32,903 nucleotides of DNA from CAZLNO01 sp964561005 (GTDB lineage Bacteria; Pseudomonadota; Alphaproteobacteria; Kiloniellales; Rhodovibrionaceae), in the NCBI GenBank assembly GCA_964561005.1, contig CAZLNO010000032.1:1-32903 (forward strand), written 5' to 3'. The position numbers and the translations under genes are program-made. Position 1 is the first letter of the stretch. Each line of letters opens with the position of its first letter. This document shows positions 22,249 through 30,758 of this stretch, piece after piece. The notes under the pieces were generated by a model that worked only from the letters and a program-made list of their open reading frames with translations, did no database searches and had not been told where the DNA came from.

Positions 22249-23541
22249 ATGGCGAATGTGGCTGTTGTCGGCGCCCAATGGGGCGACGAAGGCAAGGGGA
22301 AGATCGTCGACTGGCTGTCCGAGCGCGCCGATGTCATCGTGCGCTTCCAGGGCGGCCACAACGCCGGGCACACCCTGGTGGTCGGCGGCGTGACCTACAA
22401 GCTGTCGCTGCTGCCCGCCGGCGTGGTGCGGCCCGACAAGGTCTCGGTCATCGGCAACGGCGTGGTGGTGGACCCCTGGGCGCTGGCCGAGGAGATCGAG
22501 CGTCTGGCCGCGCAGGGCGTTTGCCTGACTCCGGAGCGGCTGAAGGTCGCGGACAACGCCTGCCTGATCCTGCCGCTGCACGGGGCGGTGGATCGCATGC
22601 GCGAGGCGGCGCGCGGCGCCGACCGCATCGGCACCACCGGCCGCGGCATCGGCCCGGCCTACGAGGACAAGGTGGGCCGCCGGGCCATCCGCGTCTGCGA
22701 CCTGGCCGACCCGGACCGCCTCGGCGAGCGCGTGGACTCCCTCCTCCTGCACCACAACGCGCTGCTGCGCGGGCTGGGCGGCGAGCCGGTGGACAAGAAG
22801 GCGCTGATCGACCAGCTCCTGGCCATCGCGCCGCGGCTGCTGCCCTACGCGGCGCGGGTGTGGGACGTGCTCGACCAGGCCCGCCGCTCGGACAAGCGCA
22901 TCCTGTTCGAGGGCGCGCAGGGCGCCATGCTGGACGTCGACCACGGCACCTATCCCTTCGTCACCAGCTCCAACACCATCGCCGGGCAGGCGCTGGCCGG
23001 CAGCGGCTTCGGCGGCAAGGTCGATTTCGTGCTGGGCCTGACCAAGGCCTACACGACACGCGTCGGCAGCGGTCCCTTTCCCACCGAGCTGGACGACGAC
23101 TGCGGCCGGCGCCTGGGCGAGCGCGGCAACGAGTTCGGCACGGTGACCGGCCGGGCCCGGCGCTGCGGCTGGTTCGACGCGGCGATGGTCCGCCAGGCGA
23201 TCAAGGTGGGCGGCATCGACGGCATCGCCCTGACCAAGCTGGACGTGCTCGATGGCATGGAGGCCCTGAAGGTCTGCACCGGCTATACCATCGACGGCGC
23301 CTATTACGACCACCTGCCCGCCGCACCCTACCTGCAGAGCCGGGCGCAGCCGGTCTACGAGACCCTGGAGGGCTGGGGGGAATCGACCCAGGGCGCGCGT
23401 TCGTGGGCGGACCTCCCGGCGACGGCGGTGAAGTACATCCGGCGAATCGAGGAGTTGATCGACGCGCCGGTGGCGCTGCTGTCGACCAGTCCGGAGCGCG
23501 ACGACACCATCCTCGTCCACGACCCCTTCCTCAGCGACTGA
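22249..23541 (+). CDS. purA: Adenylosuccinate synthetase
   Basis: A 430-residue PurA, the standard length. The catalytic P-loop-like VVGAQWGDEGKGKIVDWL (6-23) carries the essential Asp13, and GGHNAGHTLVV carries His41. Further blocks are GIGPAYEDKVGRRAIRV, ILFEGAQGAMLDVDHGTYPFV, TRVGSGPFPTE and the GRARRCGWFDA nucleotide site. It converts IMP, GTP and aspartate to adenylosuccinate, the first committed step to AMP. It starts directly after hisZ with no strong ribosome-binding site of its own, which fits translational coupling. A repeat with possible terminator function follows the gene. Confidence 0.96.
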   Translation: MANVAVVGAQWGDEGKGKIVDWLSERADVIVRFQGGHNAGHTLVVGGVTYKLSLLPAGVVRPDKVSVIGNGVVVDPWALAEEIERLAAQGVCLTPERLKVADNACLILPLHGAVDRMREAARGADRIGTTGRGIGPAYEDKVGRRAIRVCDLADPDRLGERVDSLLLHHNALLRGLGGEPVDKKALIDQLLAIAPRLLPYAARVWDVLDQARRSDKRILFEGAQGAMLDVDHGTYPFVTSSNTIAGQALAGSGFGGKVDFVLGLTKAYTTRVGSGPFPTELDDDCGRRLGERGNEFGTVTGRARRCGWFDAAMVRQAIKVGGIDGIALTKLDVLDGMEALKVCTGYTIDGAYYDHLPAAPYLQSRAQPVYETLEGWGESTQGARSWADLPATAVKYIRRIEELIDAPVALLSTSPERDDTILVHDPFLSD

Positions 23542-23571
23542 TACCAAAGGCCATTGAAGCTGACTCGCGGG

Positions 23572-23664
23572 CCTCACCCTTGACGCCCAAGGGCGTCGAC
23601 TTCGTGTCCGACAAGCTCAGGGTGAGGGGAGTGTTTTCGGTTTTTTCCTCATGCCGAGCTTGTC
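23572..23664. repeat. REP-like palindromic element downstream of purA
   Basis: The 303-base gap after purA (23542-23844) holds no gene. CCTCACCCT (23572-23580) pairs with AGGGTGAGG (23619-23627), enclosing GACGCCC/GGGCGTC (23582-23588/23591-23597). GACAAGCTCAGGGTGAGG (23610-23627) recurs as an imperfect inverted copy at 23647-23664 (CCTCATGCCGAGCTTGTC). The GACAAGCTCAGGGTGAGG core is a form I recognise from dispersed intergenic repeats of proteobacteria. Runs of T (23632-23646) follow the first hairpin, so it may also terminate purA. The remainder to 23844 shows nothing else clear. Confidence 0.65.
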
Positions 23665-23844
23665 TAAGGACGAGTCTCCTCAAACGCCGGGCGGCATAAG
23701 ACCTCCGCGACGACGGACTCTGTCCGTTTCGGCTCATCAACAGAATCGAAATCTTTCTGGCATAAACCCTGGCGACAAGGGTCGCTCCTCTGTGGGCTAT
23801 TGTTTTGCCCCCGGTTTGACTTTGCACGTGTCGGGAGCAGCGAA

Positions 23845-25515
23845 ATGACCGGTGACGCGGCGGGGTTGGCGCACACGCTGATGGCCTACCGCGCGGCGCT
23901 GACGGGAACGGCCTTGCTGCTGGCGGTGTGCTTTGCGGCGGTGTGCGTGCTGGCCTTCGCGTTGTACCGCATGCTGAGCGAGCAGCGCGCCAAGATCGAG
24001 CAGGCGGAGCAGCGCTTTCAGGACGTGGCCGACGTCGGCGACGACTGGGTCTGGGAGACCGACGCGAATCACACGTATTCCTACGTCTCGGACAACGTGC
24101 GCCGCATCGGCGGCTTCGCGCCGGAGGCCTTCATCGGCCGGACCCGCTGGGAGGTCGCCGACGCGCGGCCGGACGATCCGCGCTGGCGCCAGCATCTGCG
24201 GGATCTCGGTGCCCGCCGGCCGTTCCACCGCTTCATCTTCACCCTGACCGACGACGCCGGCCGGCAGCGCTGGTTCAGCGCCACCGGCAAGCCGATCTTC
24301 GACCACGCCGGGGCTTTTCTCGGCTACCGCGGAACGAGCAGCGACATCACCAGCGCGGTGCAGGCGCAGGAGGCGGCGCGCGTCGCCGAAAACCGGGCGC
24401 GGGCGGTCATCGAGGCCGCGCCGGACGCGGTGGTGCTGGTCGACGAGGCCTATCGGATCACCGACTGGAACCTGGAGGCCGACGAGCTGTTCGGCCTGCA
24501 TGATCGCAAGGCCGAGGGCCAGCCCGTGGTGGCGATCCTGGGCGCGCCGGAAGCGCTCGCCTCGTGGCTGGCGGCGGCCCGGGAGGAGGCCTTCTCCGAC
24601 GACCCGGAGCTGGCGCCCCGGCGCCACGAGACCGAGTTGGAGCTGGCCGGCGGGTTGCGGCTGCCCGTCGAGGTCGCGGTGGCGGTGGCCGAGCAGAACG
24701 GCCGGATGATGTTTCCCCTGTTCATCCGCGACATCACCCAGGCCCGCGAGGCGCAGGCGGCGCTGACCGAGGCCAAGGAGGCGGCGGAGATCGCCAACCG
24801 GGCCAAGAGCGAGTTCCTGGCCGCCATGAGCCACGAGCTGCGCACGCCGCTGAACGCGATCATCGGCTTCGCGGAGGTGATGGAGGCCAGCATCGCCGGG
24901 CCGCTGCCCGGGCCCTACCAGGAGTATGCCCGCGACATCCGGGAAAGCGGTCGGCACCTGCTCGACGTGATCACCGACATCCTGGACATCTCGAAGGTGG
25001 AGGCCGGGCGGATCGAGCTGGACGAGGACTGGGTTGACGTCGGCGATGTCGTCGCCGCCACCCTGCGCCTGATGCGCGAGCGCGCGGCGCGCGCCAAGGT
25101 GGTGCTGCGCAACGACGTGTCGGATGACCTGCCGCGCATCCGCGTGGATGTCCAGAGATTGAAGCAGATCCTGCTCAACCTCCTGTCCAATGCGGTCAAA
25201 TTCGCGCCCAACGGCACGGTCCGCGTGGAGGCCGCCTACGACGGCGACGGCCTCAGCCTGCGCGTCGCCGACGACGGCGTGGGCATGGCGCCGGAAGACG
25301 TGGACCGCGCCTTGATGCCGTTCCACCAGCTCGACAGCGGACTCCAGCGCAAGCATCAGGGCACCGGCCTCGGACTGCCGCTGTGCGAGCGTCTGGCCGA
25401 GCTGCACGGCGCGCGCCTGATCATCGACACCGCGCCGGGGCAGGGCACCGTCGTGTCGGTGCGCTTCCCGGCCGCGCGCGTGGCGCCGCCGGCCGCCGCG
25501 GCAGCGGAGGGTTAA
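23845..25515 (+). CDS. PAS-domain sensor histidine kinase
   Basis: A 556-residue membrane-bound hybrid-free histidine kinase. One transmembrane helix (about 19-43) is followed by a first PAS domain (about 53-172, DDWVWETDANHTYSYVSDN), a second PAS domain (about 183-300, APDAVVLVDEAYRITDWN), a coiled-coil, a HisKA domain with FLAAMSHELRTPLNAIIGFA (phospho-acceptor His330), and an ATPase domain with the N box (LLNLLSNAVKFA), G1 (DDGVGM) and G2 (GTGLGLPLC). There is no receiver domain and no adjacent response regulator, so it is an orphan kinase; the LLDVITDILDISKVEAG segment places it with the PleC/DivJ-like HisKA group. The start is the ATG at 23845, with GGGAG 8 bases upstream. Confidence 0.92.
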   Translation: MTGDAAGLAHTLMAYRAALTGTALLLAVCFAAVCVLAFALYRMLSEQRAKIEQAEQRFQDVADVGDDWVWETDANHTYSYVSDNVRRIGGFAPEAFIGRTRWEVADARPDDPRWRQHLRDLGARRPFHRFIFTLTDDAGRQRWFSATGKPIFDHAGAFLGYRGTSSDITSAVQAQEAARVAENRARAVIEAAPDAVVLVDEAYRITDWNLEADELFGLHDRKAEGQPVVAILGAPEALASWLAAAREEAFSDDPELAPRRHETELELAGGLRLPVEVAVAVAEQNGRMMFPLFIRDITQAREAQAALTEAKEAAEIANRAKSEFLAAMSHELRTPLNAIIGFAEVMEASIAGPLPGPYQEYARDIRESGRHLLDVITDILDISKVEAGRIELDEDWVDVGDVVAATLRLMRERAARAKVVLRNDVSDDLPRIRVDVQRLKQILLNLLSNAVKFAPNGTVRVEAAYDGDGLSLRVADDGVGMAPEDVDRALMPFHQLDSGLQRKHQGTGLGLPLCERLAELHGARLIIDTAPGQGTVVSVRFPAARVAPPAAAAAEG

Positions 25516-25627
25516 GGCTGCTCCGCGCCCTGTTCCGCGCCGTCTCCTCACCTTCCGTTAACGCAATGTTTTCTGTCTTCCGATTCACTACAAACGATCC
25601 CTGTCAATGGGCACCGGAGGGGTGCGG

Positions 25628-27679
25628 ATGAGCGAACAAGCCGGCCAGTCCCAGGAGTCGAACCAGGAGCCCAAGGGCGGGCGGCGCCAGGGCAACGACA
25701 TTGCGCTTGGCAAGTACATCCGCATCGACCTGTCGCAGCGGCTGCCGGAGCTGGACCGGCCGAGCGCGCAGGCCTACGCCGCCAGCGACAGCCGCGTGCC
25801 GGGCCAGCCGATGTACGTCCTGATCTGCGGCGAGGACGTGCCGCCGCGGCTGAATGCCTTGTCAGCGCTCTCGCGCCTCGATGGCCTGCCGGCGATCATG
25901 CCGATGGACTGGGGCCCCGTCTCCTGGAACGGGCCGGACGACCGTCGCTTCGCGATCGCCTACCAGCGCCCCACCGGCAATCTGTTGGCAAGCGATCCCG
26001 GCGCGCGGATCGACCCGATGCGCGAGGACGTGGTCATCGAGGGCGTGCTCCAGCCGATTTACCGCGTGCTGAACGAACTCTACGCGCGGGCGACGACCCA
26101 CCGCGCCATCGCGATCAACAACGTCTTCACCAGCGGCGCGGCCAGCCGCGAACTGGTCCTGGGAGAGTGCGTCAGTGGTCCGCCCGCCATGTTCCTGCCG
26201 ACGGTCTTCGAGACCATTTCCGGCGCGCAGACCGACCCGATCGGCCGCGGCGCCGGCGGCATCGAGGACGATCTCTATGCGCTCGGCGTCCTCGTCACGC
26301 TGCTCATTCGCGGCGGCAACCCGATGGCGGGCTGGTCGGACTATGACATCGTGGCGCAGAAGATCGAGCGGGGCAGCTACGCCGCCCTGCTCGGGCGGAC
26401 GCGCGTCTCGCTCAAGCTGATGGAGCCGCTGCGCGGCCTCCTCTGCGACGAGCCGACCGAACGCTGGCGCCTCCACGATCTGGAAATGTGGCTCAACGGC
26501 CGCCAGCTCAGTCCCAAGCAGGCGAGCCTGCCGGAGAAGGCCCGTCGCGCTTTCCATTTCAACGGCAAGGAATACTGGAACTGCAAGTCGCTGGCACACG
26601 CCCTGGCCAACGAGTGGCAAAGCGCCCTGCAGGTGGCCGCGACCGGGGAGGTCGAGCGCTGGGCGCAGCGCAGCCTGCCCAACGAGAGACAGGCGCAGGC
26701 CATCGTCTCCACCGTGGCCAGTTCCCAGGCGGCCCAGGGCGGGTCCGGCGGCGACCGGGCGCTGGCGCGCCTGCTGATCGCGCTGGACCCTGCCGCGCCC
26801 ATCCGCCTGCGCAACATGTCCTTCAAGATCGAGGCGCTGCCCCAGGCCCTGGCGCTGGCCTACAACGAGGAGGCCAAGCGTGCCGTCCTGGTCGAGGCGG
26901 TTCTCGGCAAGCTGCCGCAGCGCTGGCTGGAGCTGCAGCCGGAGAACGCGCCCGAGCCGCCGCAGCCCCTGCCGCCGTTCGATCGCATCAGCTTCTATCT
27001 GGAACGCCGACAGCTCGGCAACGGGATCGAGCGCTGCCTCTATGAGTTCAATCCCGACTGGCCCTGCCTCTCGCCCCTGGTGCGCGGCGCCTACGTGGTG
27101 GGCATGGAGGAACTGCTGCCGGCGCTGGAGCGCTGTGCCGAAAAGGGGCCGCCCGACCAGGAGCCCGTGGACCGCCACATCGTCGCGTTCTGCGCCGCGC
27201 GCATGCAGAACGCCCCGGACAAGGTCCTGCAGGGCCTGGCCCGCGCCCGCGATAATCTGACGCGCCAGCGCGCCATCCTGCACCTGCTGGCCCGTGTGCA
27301 AAAGCGCTATGGCCCGAAGAAGGTCCCCGCGCTCACCAGGTGGATGGCGGGCTACGCCCGCGACATCGTGGATGCGCTGCACAACGTGAAGACGCGCGAG
27401 CGCATGCACAAGCAGCTCGATCGCGCGGTCGAGGCCGGGACGCTGATCGACCTGCTGACCAACGTCGACGATCCGGTGGTGCGCAAGGAGGACGCGAGCG
27501 GCTTCCACGCGGCACAGGAAGAATATGCGCGCAATCTGCGCGAGATCTCCTGGCTGGAAAATGGTGGCCTGACGTCCCAGGAGAATATCGCGCGCGCGAC
27601 GCGGACCTGGGCGACCGCCGTTTCCGGCCTGCTTTCGGGAATCATCCTGATGCTGATCACTGTCTTCTACGTGAGTTGA
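25628..27679 (+). CDS. Tail-anchored pseudokinase-like protein
   Basis: A 683-residue protein. Residues about 25-290 resemble a Ser/Thr kinase fold in outline: THRAIAINNVF (157-167) sits where HRDLKPxN would, ELVLGECV (175-182) where DFG would, DDLYALGVLVTLLIRGGNPM (214-233) matches the alpha-F region, and EPTERWRL (275-282) the C-lobe arginine site. The catalytic HRD aspartate is alanine, the DFG aspartate is missing, and no VAIK lysine is evident, so phosphotransfer looks impossible. A helical region of unknown type fills about 300-650, and one hydrophobic helix (about 660-681) ends the protein, a tail anchor. The start is the ATG at 25628 after GGAGG. It is paired with the membrane protein gene that begins 31 bases downstream. 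Confidence 0.75.
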   Translation: MSEQAGQSQESNQEPKGGRRQGNDIALGKYIRIDLSQRLPELDRPSAQAYAASDSRVPGQPMYVLICGEDVPPRLNALSALSRLDGLPAIMPMDWGPVSWNGPDDRRFAIAYQRPTGNLLASDPGARIDPMREDVVIEGVLQPIYRVLNELYARATTHRAIAINNVFTSGAASRELVLGECVSGPPAMFLPTVFETISGAQTDPIGRGAGGIEDDLYALGVLVTLLIRGGNPMAGWSDYDIVAQKIERGSYAALLGRTRVSLKLMEPLRGLLCDEPTERWRLHDLEMWLNGRQLSPKQASLPEKARRAFHFNGKEYWNCKSLAHALANEWQSALQVAATGEVERWAQRSLPNERQAQAIVSTVASSQAAQGGSGGDRALARLLIALDPAAPIRLRNMSFKIEALPQALALAYNEEAKRAVLVEAVLGKLPQRWLELQPENAPEPPQPLPPFDRISFYLERRQLGNGIERCLYEFNPDWPCLSPLVRGAYVVGMEELLPALERCAEKGPPDQEPVDRHIVAFCAARMQNAPDKVLQGLARARDNLTRQRAILHLLARVQKRYGPKKVPALTRWMAGYARDIVDALHNVKTRERMHKQLDRAVEAGTLIDLLTNVDDPVVRKEDASGFHAAQEEYARNLREISWLENGGLTSQENIARATRTWATAVSGLLSGIILMLITVFYVS

Positions 27680-27709
27680 GCGCGCCCCTGGCAGAACGAA
27701 GGATCAGGC

Positions 27710-28270
27710 ATGAGCCAGTCGAGGCAACCGGCGGAGCAACCCCCCGACGCGCAGGATCGCGGCCGGGCGATCTGGTCGCGGCTGGCCATCGTCGTTTTTC
27801 TGCTGCCGGCCTCGGCCGTCCTCCTGCCCACGGCCATCGTCCTGGCCGTCACCATGCTGCCGTCGATCGTCGCGCGAACGGTGGACCGCGTGCCCGGCAA
27901 GGCCTTCACCGTGACGGTGGGCATGCTGAACGCTGCCGGCAGCATGCCGGCCGTGATCCAGGTCTGGTCCCTGGGGCACAACCTGCGCGCGGCGGAACTG
28001 GTGCTGGGCAACCCGCTGTTCTGGATGTTGGCCTATCTGGCGGCGGCCCTCGGCTGGAGCATCTTCCTGATGCTGCCGCCGATCATGCGGCGCTATTACG
28101 GCGTTGTCAGCCAAGGCCGCGTGGCCGTGCTGCAAAAGCGGCAGGATAAGCTGCGCGAGCTCTGGGGCGAGGCGGTCACCGGCAACACCGCCGGCGCTCC
28201 CGAGCCATCCGCCGAGGCCAAGATCGAGACCGCGGCCGAGGACCTGACCACGGGAACGACAGCGGGCTGA
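27710..28270 (+). CDS. Three-helix membrane protein paired with the pseudokinase
   Basis: A 186-residue protein with hydrophobic segments at about 24-55 (interrupted by prolines), 66-87 and 103-125, then a charged coiled-coil-like stretch (GRVAVLQKRQDKLRELWGEAV) and a Thr/Glu/Ala-rich disordered tail. LPSIVARTVDRVPGK and the WGEAV end are patterns I associate with a conserved alphaproteobacterial family that is sometimes mislabelled acyl-CoA synthetase; nothing here supports that enzyme activity. Function unknown. The start follows AAGGA at 7 bases. Co-orientation and a 30-base gap place it in an operon with the tail-anchored pseudokinase, so the two may meet in the inner membrane. Confidence 0.78.
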   Translation: MSQSRQPAEQPPDAQDRGRAIWSRLAIVVFLLPASAVLLPTAIVLAVTMLPSIVARTVDRVPGKAFTVTVGMLNAAGSMPAVIQVWSLGHNLRAAELVLGNPLFWMLAYLAAALGWSIFLMLPPIMRRYYGVVSQGRVAVLQKRQDKLRELWGEAVTGNTAGAPEPSAEAKIETAAEDLTTGTTAG

Positions 28271-28273
28271 ACG

Positions 28274-28304
28274 GCACCCGGAACGGCGCTACGCCTCCGG
28301 GTGC
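28274..28304. terminator. Hairpin between convergent genes, possible bidirectional terminator
   Basis: GCACCCGGA (28274-28282) pairs with TCCGGGTGC (28296-28304) in a 9-bp perfect stem with a 13-base loop. It overlaps the last codons of rpoH and lies 3 bases after the membrane protein gene. No T-tract is present on either strand. Confidence 0.45.
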
Positions 28305-29182
28305 TGGGCCAGCCGTTCTTCCTTCGCGGCGTTGCGAATCGCCTTCTGGAGCTTCTCGAATGCCCGGACCTCGATCTGGCGCACGCGCTCGCGGCTGATG
28401 CCGTATTGCTGGCTCAGTTCCTCCAGCGTGGTGGGCTCTTCCTTCAGGCGCCGCTCTTCCAGGATGTGGCGCTCGCGGTCGTTCAGCGTCTCCATCGCCG
28501 AGGCCAGCAGGTGCCGGCGCTTGGTCAGCTCCTGGCGCTCCGCCAGCTCGGTCTCCTGGTTCTCCTCCTCGTCCACCAGCCAGTCCTGCCACTCGCCGTC
28601 GCCGTCCACGCGCAGCGGCGCGTTCAGGGAATGGTCCGGGCTGCCCAGGCGGCGGTTCATGTTGATGACGTCCAGTTCCGGCACGCTGAGCTGGGTGGAG
28701 ATCTCGCTGACCTGGTCGGGATCGAGGTCGCCTTCGTCGATCGCCTGCATCTGGCCCTTCAGCTTGCGCAGGTTGAAGAACAGCTTCTTCTGCGCCGCCG
28801 TGGTGCCCATCTTCACCAGCGACCAGGAGTGCAGGATGTATTCCTGGATCGCCGCGCGGATCCACCACATCGCGTAGGTGGCCAGGCGGAATCCGCGGTC
28901 CGGGTCGAAGCGCTTGACCGCCTGCATCATGCCGACGTTGCCTTCGGAAATCAGCTCGGACAGGGGCAGCCCATAGCCGCGGTAGCCCATGGCGATCTTG
29001 GCCACCAGGCGCAGGTGGCTGGTCACCAGCTTGTGCGCGGCCTCGACGTCGCCGGCCTCGCGCCAGCGCTTGGCCAGCATGTACTCCTCGTCCGCCTCCA
29101 GCATCGGGAACTTGCGGATTTCCTGGAGGTAGTTGGTGAGGTTGCCTTCGCTTGCGACAGTGGGAAGCTGGGGCTGCGCCAT
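28289..29182 (-). CDS. rpoH: RNA polymerase sigma-32 factor RpoH
   Basis: A 297-residue heat-shock sigma factor. Region 2 has LVTSHLRLVAKIAMGYRGYG, the RpoD-like core-binding ELISEGNVGMMQAVKRFDP, and the -10-contacting GFRLATYAMWWIRAAIQEYI; the RpoH-specific box follows as QKKLFFNLRKLK. Region 4 has the helix-turn-helix TLEELSQQYGISRERVRQIE. It directs transcription of chaperones and proteases after heat stress. The start used is the ATG at 29182 (MAQPQLP), with GGAG 12 bases upstream; an in-frame ATG at 29236 would add 18 residues and cannot be excluded. It lies downstream of rluD, the usual alphaproteobacterial order, with a candidate promoter at 29338-29366. Confidence 0.95.
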   Translation of the reverse strand: MAQPQLPTVASEGNLTNYLQEIRKFPMLEADEEYMLAKRWREAGDVEAAHKLVTSHLRLVAKIAMGYRGYGLPLSELISEGNVGMMQAVKRFDPDRGFRLATYAMWWIRAAIQEYILHSWSLVKMGTTAAQKKLFFNLRKLKGQMQAIDEGDLDPDQVSEISTQLSVPELDVINMNRRLGSPDHSLNAPLRVDGDGEWQDWLVDEEENQETELAERQELTKRRHLLASAMETLNDRERHILEERRLKEEPTTLEELSQQYGISRERVRQIEVRAFEKLQKAIRNAAKEERLAQHPEA

Positions 29183-29337
29183 CGGTGTCACATCTCCGGA
29201 AGCGATGAATTGCGGTGCAGTCGGCTCGAAAGCCATCCCTAGCGGCTTCCCGCGGGGCTGCCTGTGCGCGCGATCACATCCCGGCGCGGCAGGTGGGGGA
29301 AGCCCTTGCCTGGATGATTTCCGTTTGGAACGATTCA

Positions 29338-29366
29338 AATATGACCGATTTCGTCATCTTTCGCAA
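29338..29366 (-). promoter_or_regulatory. Predicted promoter upstream of rpoH
   Basis: On the minus strand, TTGCGA (29366-29361) and CATATT (29343-29338) are spaced by 17 bases, each matching the sigma-70 consensus at four of six positions. The -35 element lies inside the last codons of rluD. The AT-rich patch around it contrasts with the flanking DNA. Confidence 0.45.
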
Positions 29367-30367
29367 CCCCGGACCCCGGACCCGAGGGCCGCGATCAGGG
29401 CCTCGATGTCGCCGGGGCAGGGGCACTCGAACGCCATCCATTCGCCGCCAAGGGGATGGCGAAAGCCCAGCGTGGCGGCGTGCAGGGCCTGACGCTCCAG
29501 GGCGCTCGCCGCCGCCCTTGCGGGCTCGGCCAGTCGGCGCAGCCGGCGGCCGGGCGCGCGGCCGTAAAGCGGGTCGCCGATCAGGGGATGGCCGGCGTGC
29601 GCCAGATGCACCCGGATCTGATGCGTCCGGCCGGTCAGCAGCCGGCACTCCAGCACCGCCGCCGCGCCGCCGGCCAGGACCCCGCGGGTGCGATAGCGCG
29701 TGACGGCCGGCCGGCCGCCGTCGCGCAGCACGGCCATCTTTTTGCGGTTGTGCGGGCTGCGCCCGATGTTGCCGGTCAGTTCGCCGGCCGCCGGCGCCGG
29801 CACGCCCCAGACCACGGCGACATAGCGCCGTTCGATCGTGCGCGCGGCGAACTGCGCCACCAGGGCCTGGTGCGCCGCCGCGGTCTTGGCGGCGACCATC
29901 AGCCCGCTGGTGTCCTTGTCCAGCCGGTGCACGATGCCGGGCCGGCGCTCCCCGCCGATGCCTTGCAGACTGTCGCCGCAGTGGGCGATCAGCGCGTTCA
30001 CCAGGGTGCGGTCGGGGGTGCCGGGGGCCGGATGCACCGCGAGGCCGGCGGGCTTGTTCACGACGATGACCTGCGAATCCTCGTGGACGACGTCCAGGGC
30101 CATGGGCTGCGCCTCGGGCCGGGCCGGCGCGGCCGGCGGGAGCGTGAGGACGAAGCTCTGGCCAGCCTTTACGCGGTGGGCGGGCTCGGTTATCGTCGCG
30201 CCGTCCATGGTCAGCCGGCCATCGGCGATCAGGGCTTTCAGGCGACTGCGCGAGATATCGGGCAGCGCGCCGGCCAGCAGCCGGTCCACGCGCTCGCCGG
30301 CGGCGGCCGCGTCCGCAATGATCCGGATCGTTCGCGTGTCTCCTGGGGCCATTCCCGTCATCTTCAT
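29354..30367 (-). CDS. rluD: Ribosomal large subunit pseudouridine synthase RluD
   Basis: A 337-residue RluA-family pseudouridine synthase. An N-terminal S4 RNA-binding domain (about 13-75: ERVDRLLAGALPDISRSRLK and IADGRLTMDG) is followed by the catalytic domain with VVNKPAGLAVHPAPG, the active-site motif HRLDKDTSG (147-155, catalytic Asp150), RYVAVVWG, and RTHQIRVHLAHAGHPLIGDPLYG. RluD makes the pseudouridines of helix 69 in 23S rRNA, needed for efficient translation. The start used is the ATG at 30367; another in-frame ATG two codons later (30361) is possible. It is divergent from the small membrane protein at 30429 and sits directly upstream of rpoH. Confidence 0.93.
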   Translation of the reverse strand: MKMTGMAPGDTRTIRIIADAAAAGERVDRLLAGALPDISRSRLKALIADGRLTMDGATITEPAHRVKAGQSFVLTLPPAAPARPEAQPMALDVVHEDSQVIVVNKPAGLAVHPAPGTPDRTLVNALIAHCGDSLQGIGGERRPGIVHRLDKDTSGLMVAAKTAAAHQALVAQFAARTIERRYVAVVWGVPAPAAGELTGNIGRSPHNRKKMAVLRDGGRPAVTRYRTRGVLAGGAAAVLECRLLTGRTHQIRVHLAHAGHPLIGDPLYGRAPGRRLRRLAEPARAAASALERQALHAATLGFRHPLGGEWMAFECPCPGDIEALIAALGSGVRGCER

Positions 30368-30428
30368 TCAACGTCGACCTTCGCGATATAGCAGCCGCGA
30401 CCCAGCAACCGCGATACAGCAACCCGGC

Positions 30429-30758
30429 ATGAAAGCGCTCAAGGCTCTCGTCATCGGCATGGGAATCCTGATCCTGCTCGGCCTCGCCGTGGTCATCGCC
30501 GCGATCGTCGCCCGGATGGGCGATGGCGGCGAGGGCGCGCGGGCCGGCTTCGGCACGTTGCATCTGGGTCTTCCCGGAAGCTGTCGCATCGCCGCCGTCC
30601 GCCCGCTCCAGGATCATCTGGTGTTGCGCCTGGCGGGGCCGGCGAAGGACGGCTGCGGCGAGGTGATCGTCGTCGATCCCGCCGCGGGGAAAGTGATCGG
30701 CCGGATCGCGCCGGGCGCGGCGCCGCGGGTTCCGGAGTCGGGGGAGGCGAGTCCATGA
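30429..30758 (+). CDS. Small membrane-anchored protein, DUF6476-like
   Basis: A 109-residue protein with one N-terminal transmembrane helix (about 6-28, in MKALKALVIGMGILILLGLA) and a soluble periplasmic part of about 75 residues with two cysteines (GSCRIA and DGCGEV) that could form a disulfide. The KALKALVIGMGILI start is typical of a small alphaproteobacterial family of unknown function, which I would match to DUF6476 with moderate certainty. The beta-rich middle (LVLRLAGP, EVIVVDPAAGKVIGRI) looks like a small repeat-sheet domain. It overlaps the start of the threonine aldolase gene by four bases (ATGA), indicating translational coupling. Confidence 0.75.
   Translation: MKALKALVIGMGILILLGLAVVIAAIVARMGDGGEGARAGFGTLHLGLPGSCRIAAVRPLQDHLVLRLAGPAKDGCGEVIVVDPAAGKVIGRIAPGAAPRVPESGEASP

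Noticed and set aside
20362..23577. Very long minus-strand open frame of over 1000 codons
   Set aside because: Only its last 169 codons (PqiA-like, from the ATG at 20871) are a gene; the rest is antisense to hisZ and purA, open because of high GC.
23797..25551. Long minus-strand frame opposite the histidine kinase
   Set aside because: Perfectly antisense to a gene with all kinase motifs; its translation has no recognisable domain.
25862..27508. Long minus-strand frame opposite the pseudokinase gene
   Set aside because: No ribosome-binding site or motifs; the plus strand has a good start, coherent fold features and a terminal membrane helix.
27710..28270. Acyl-CoA synthetase as product name
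   Set aside because: The protein is 186 residues, mostly membrane helices, with no AMP-binding motif.
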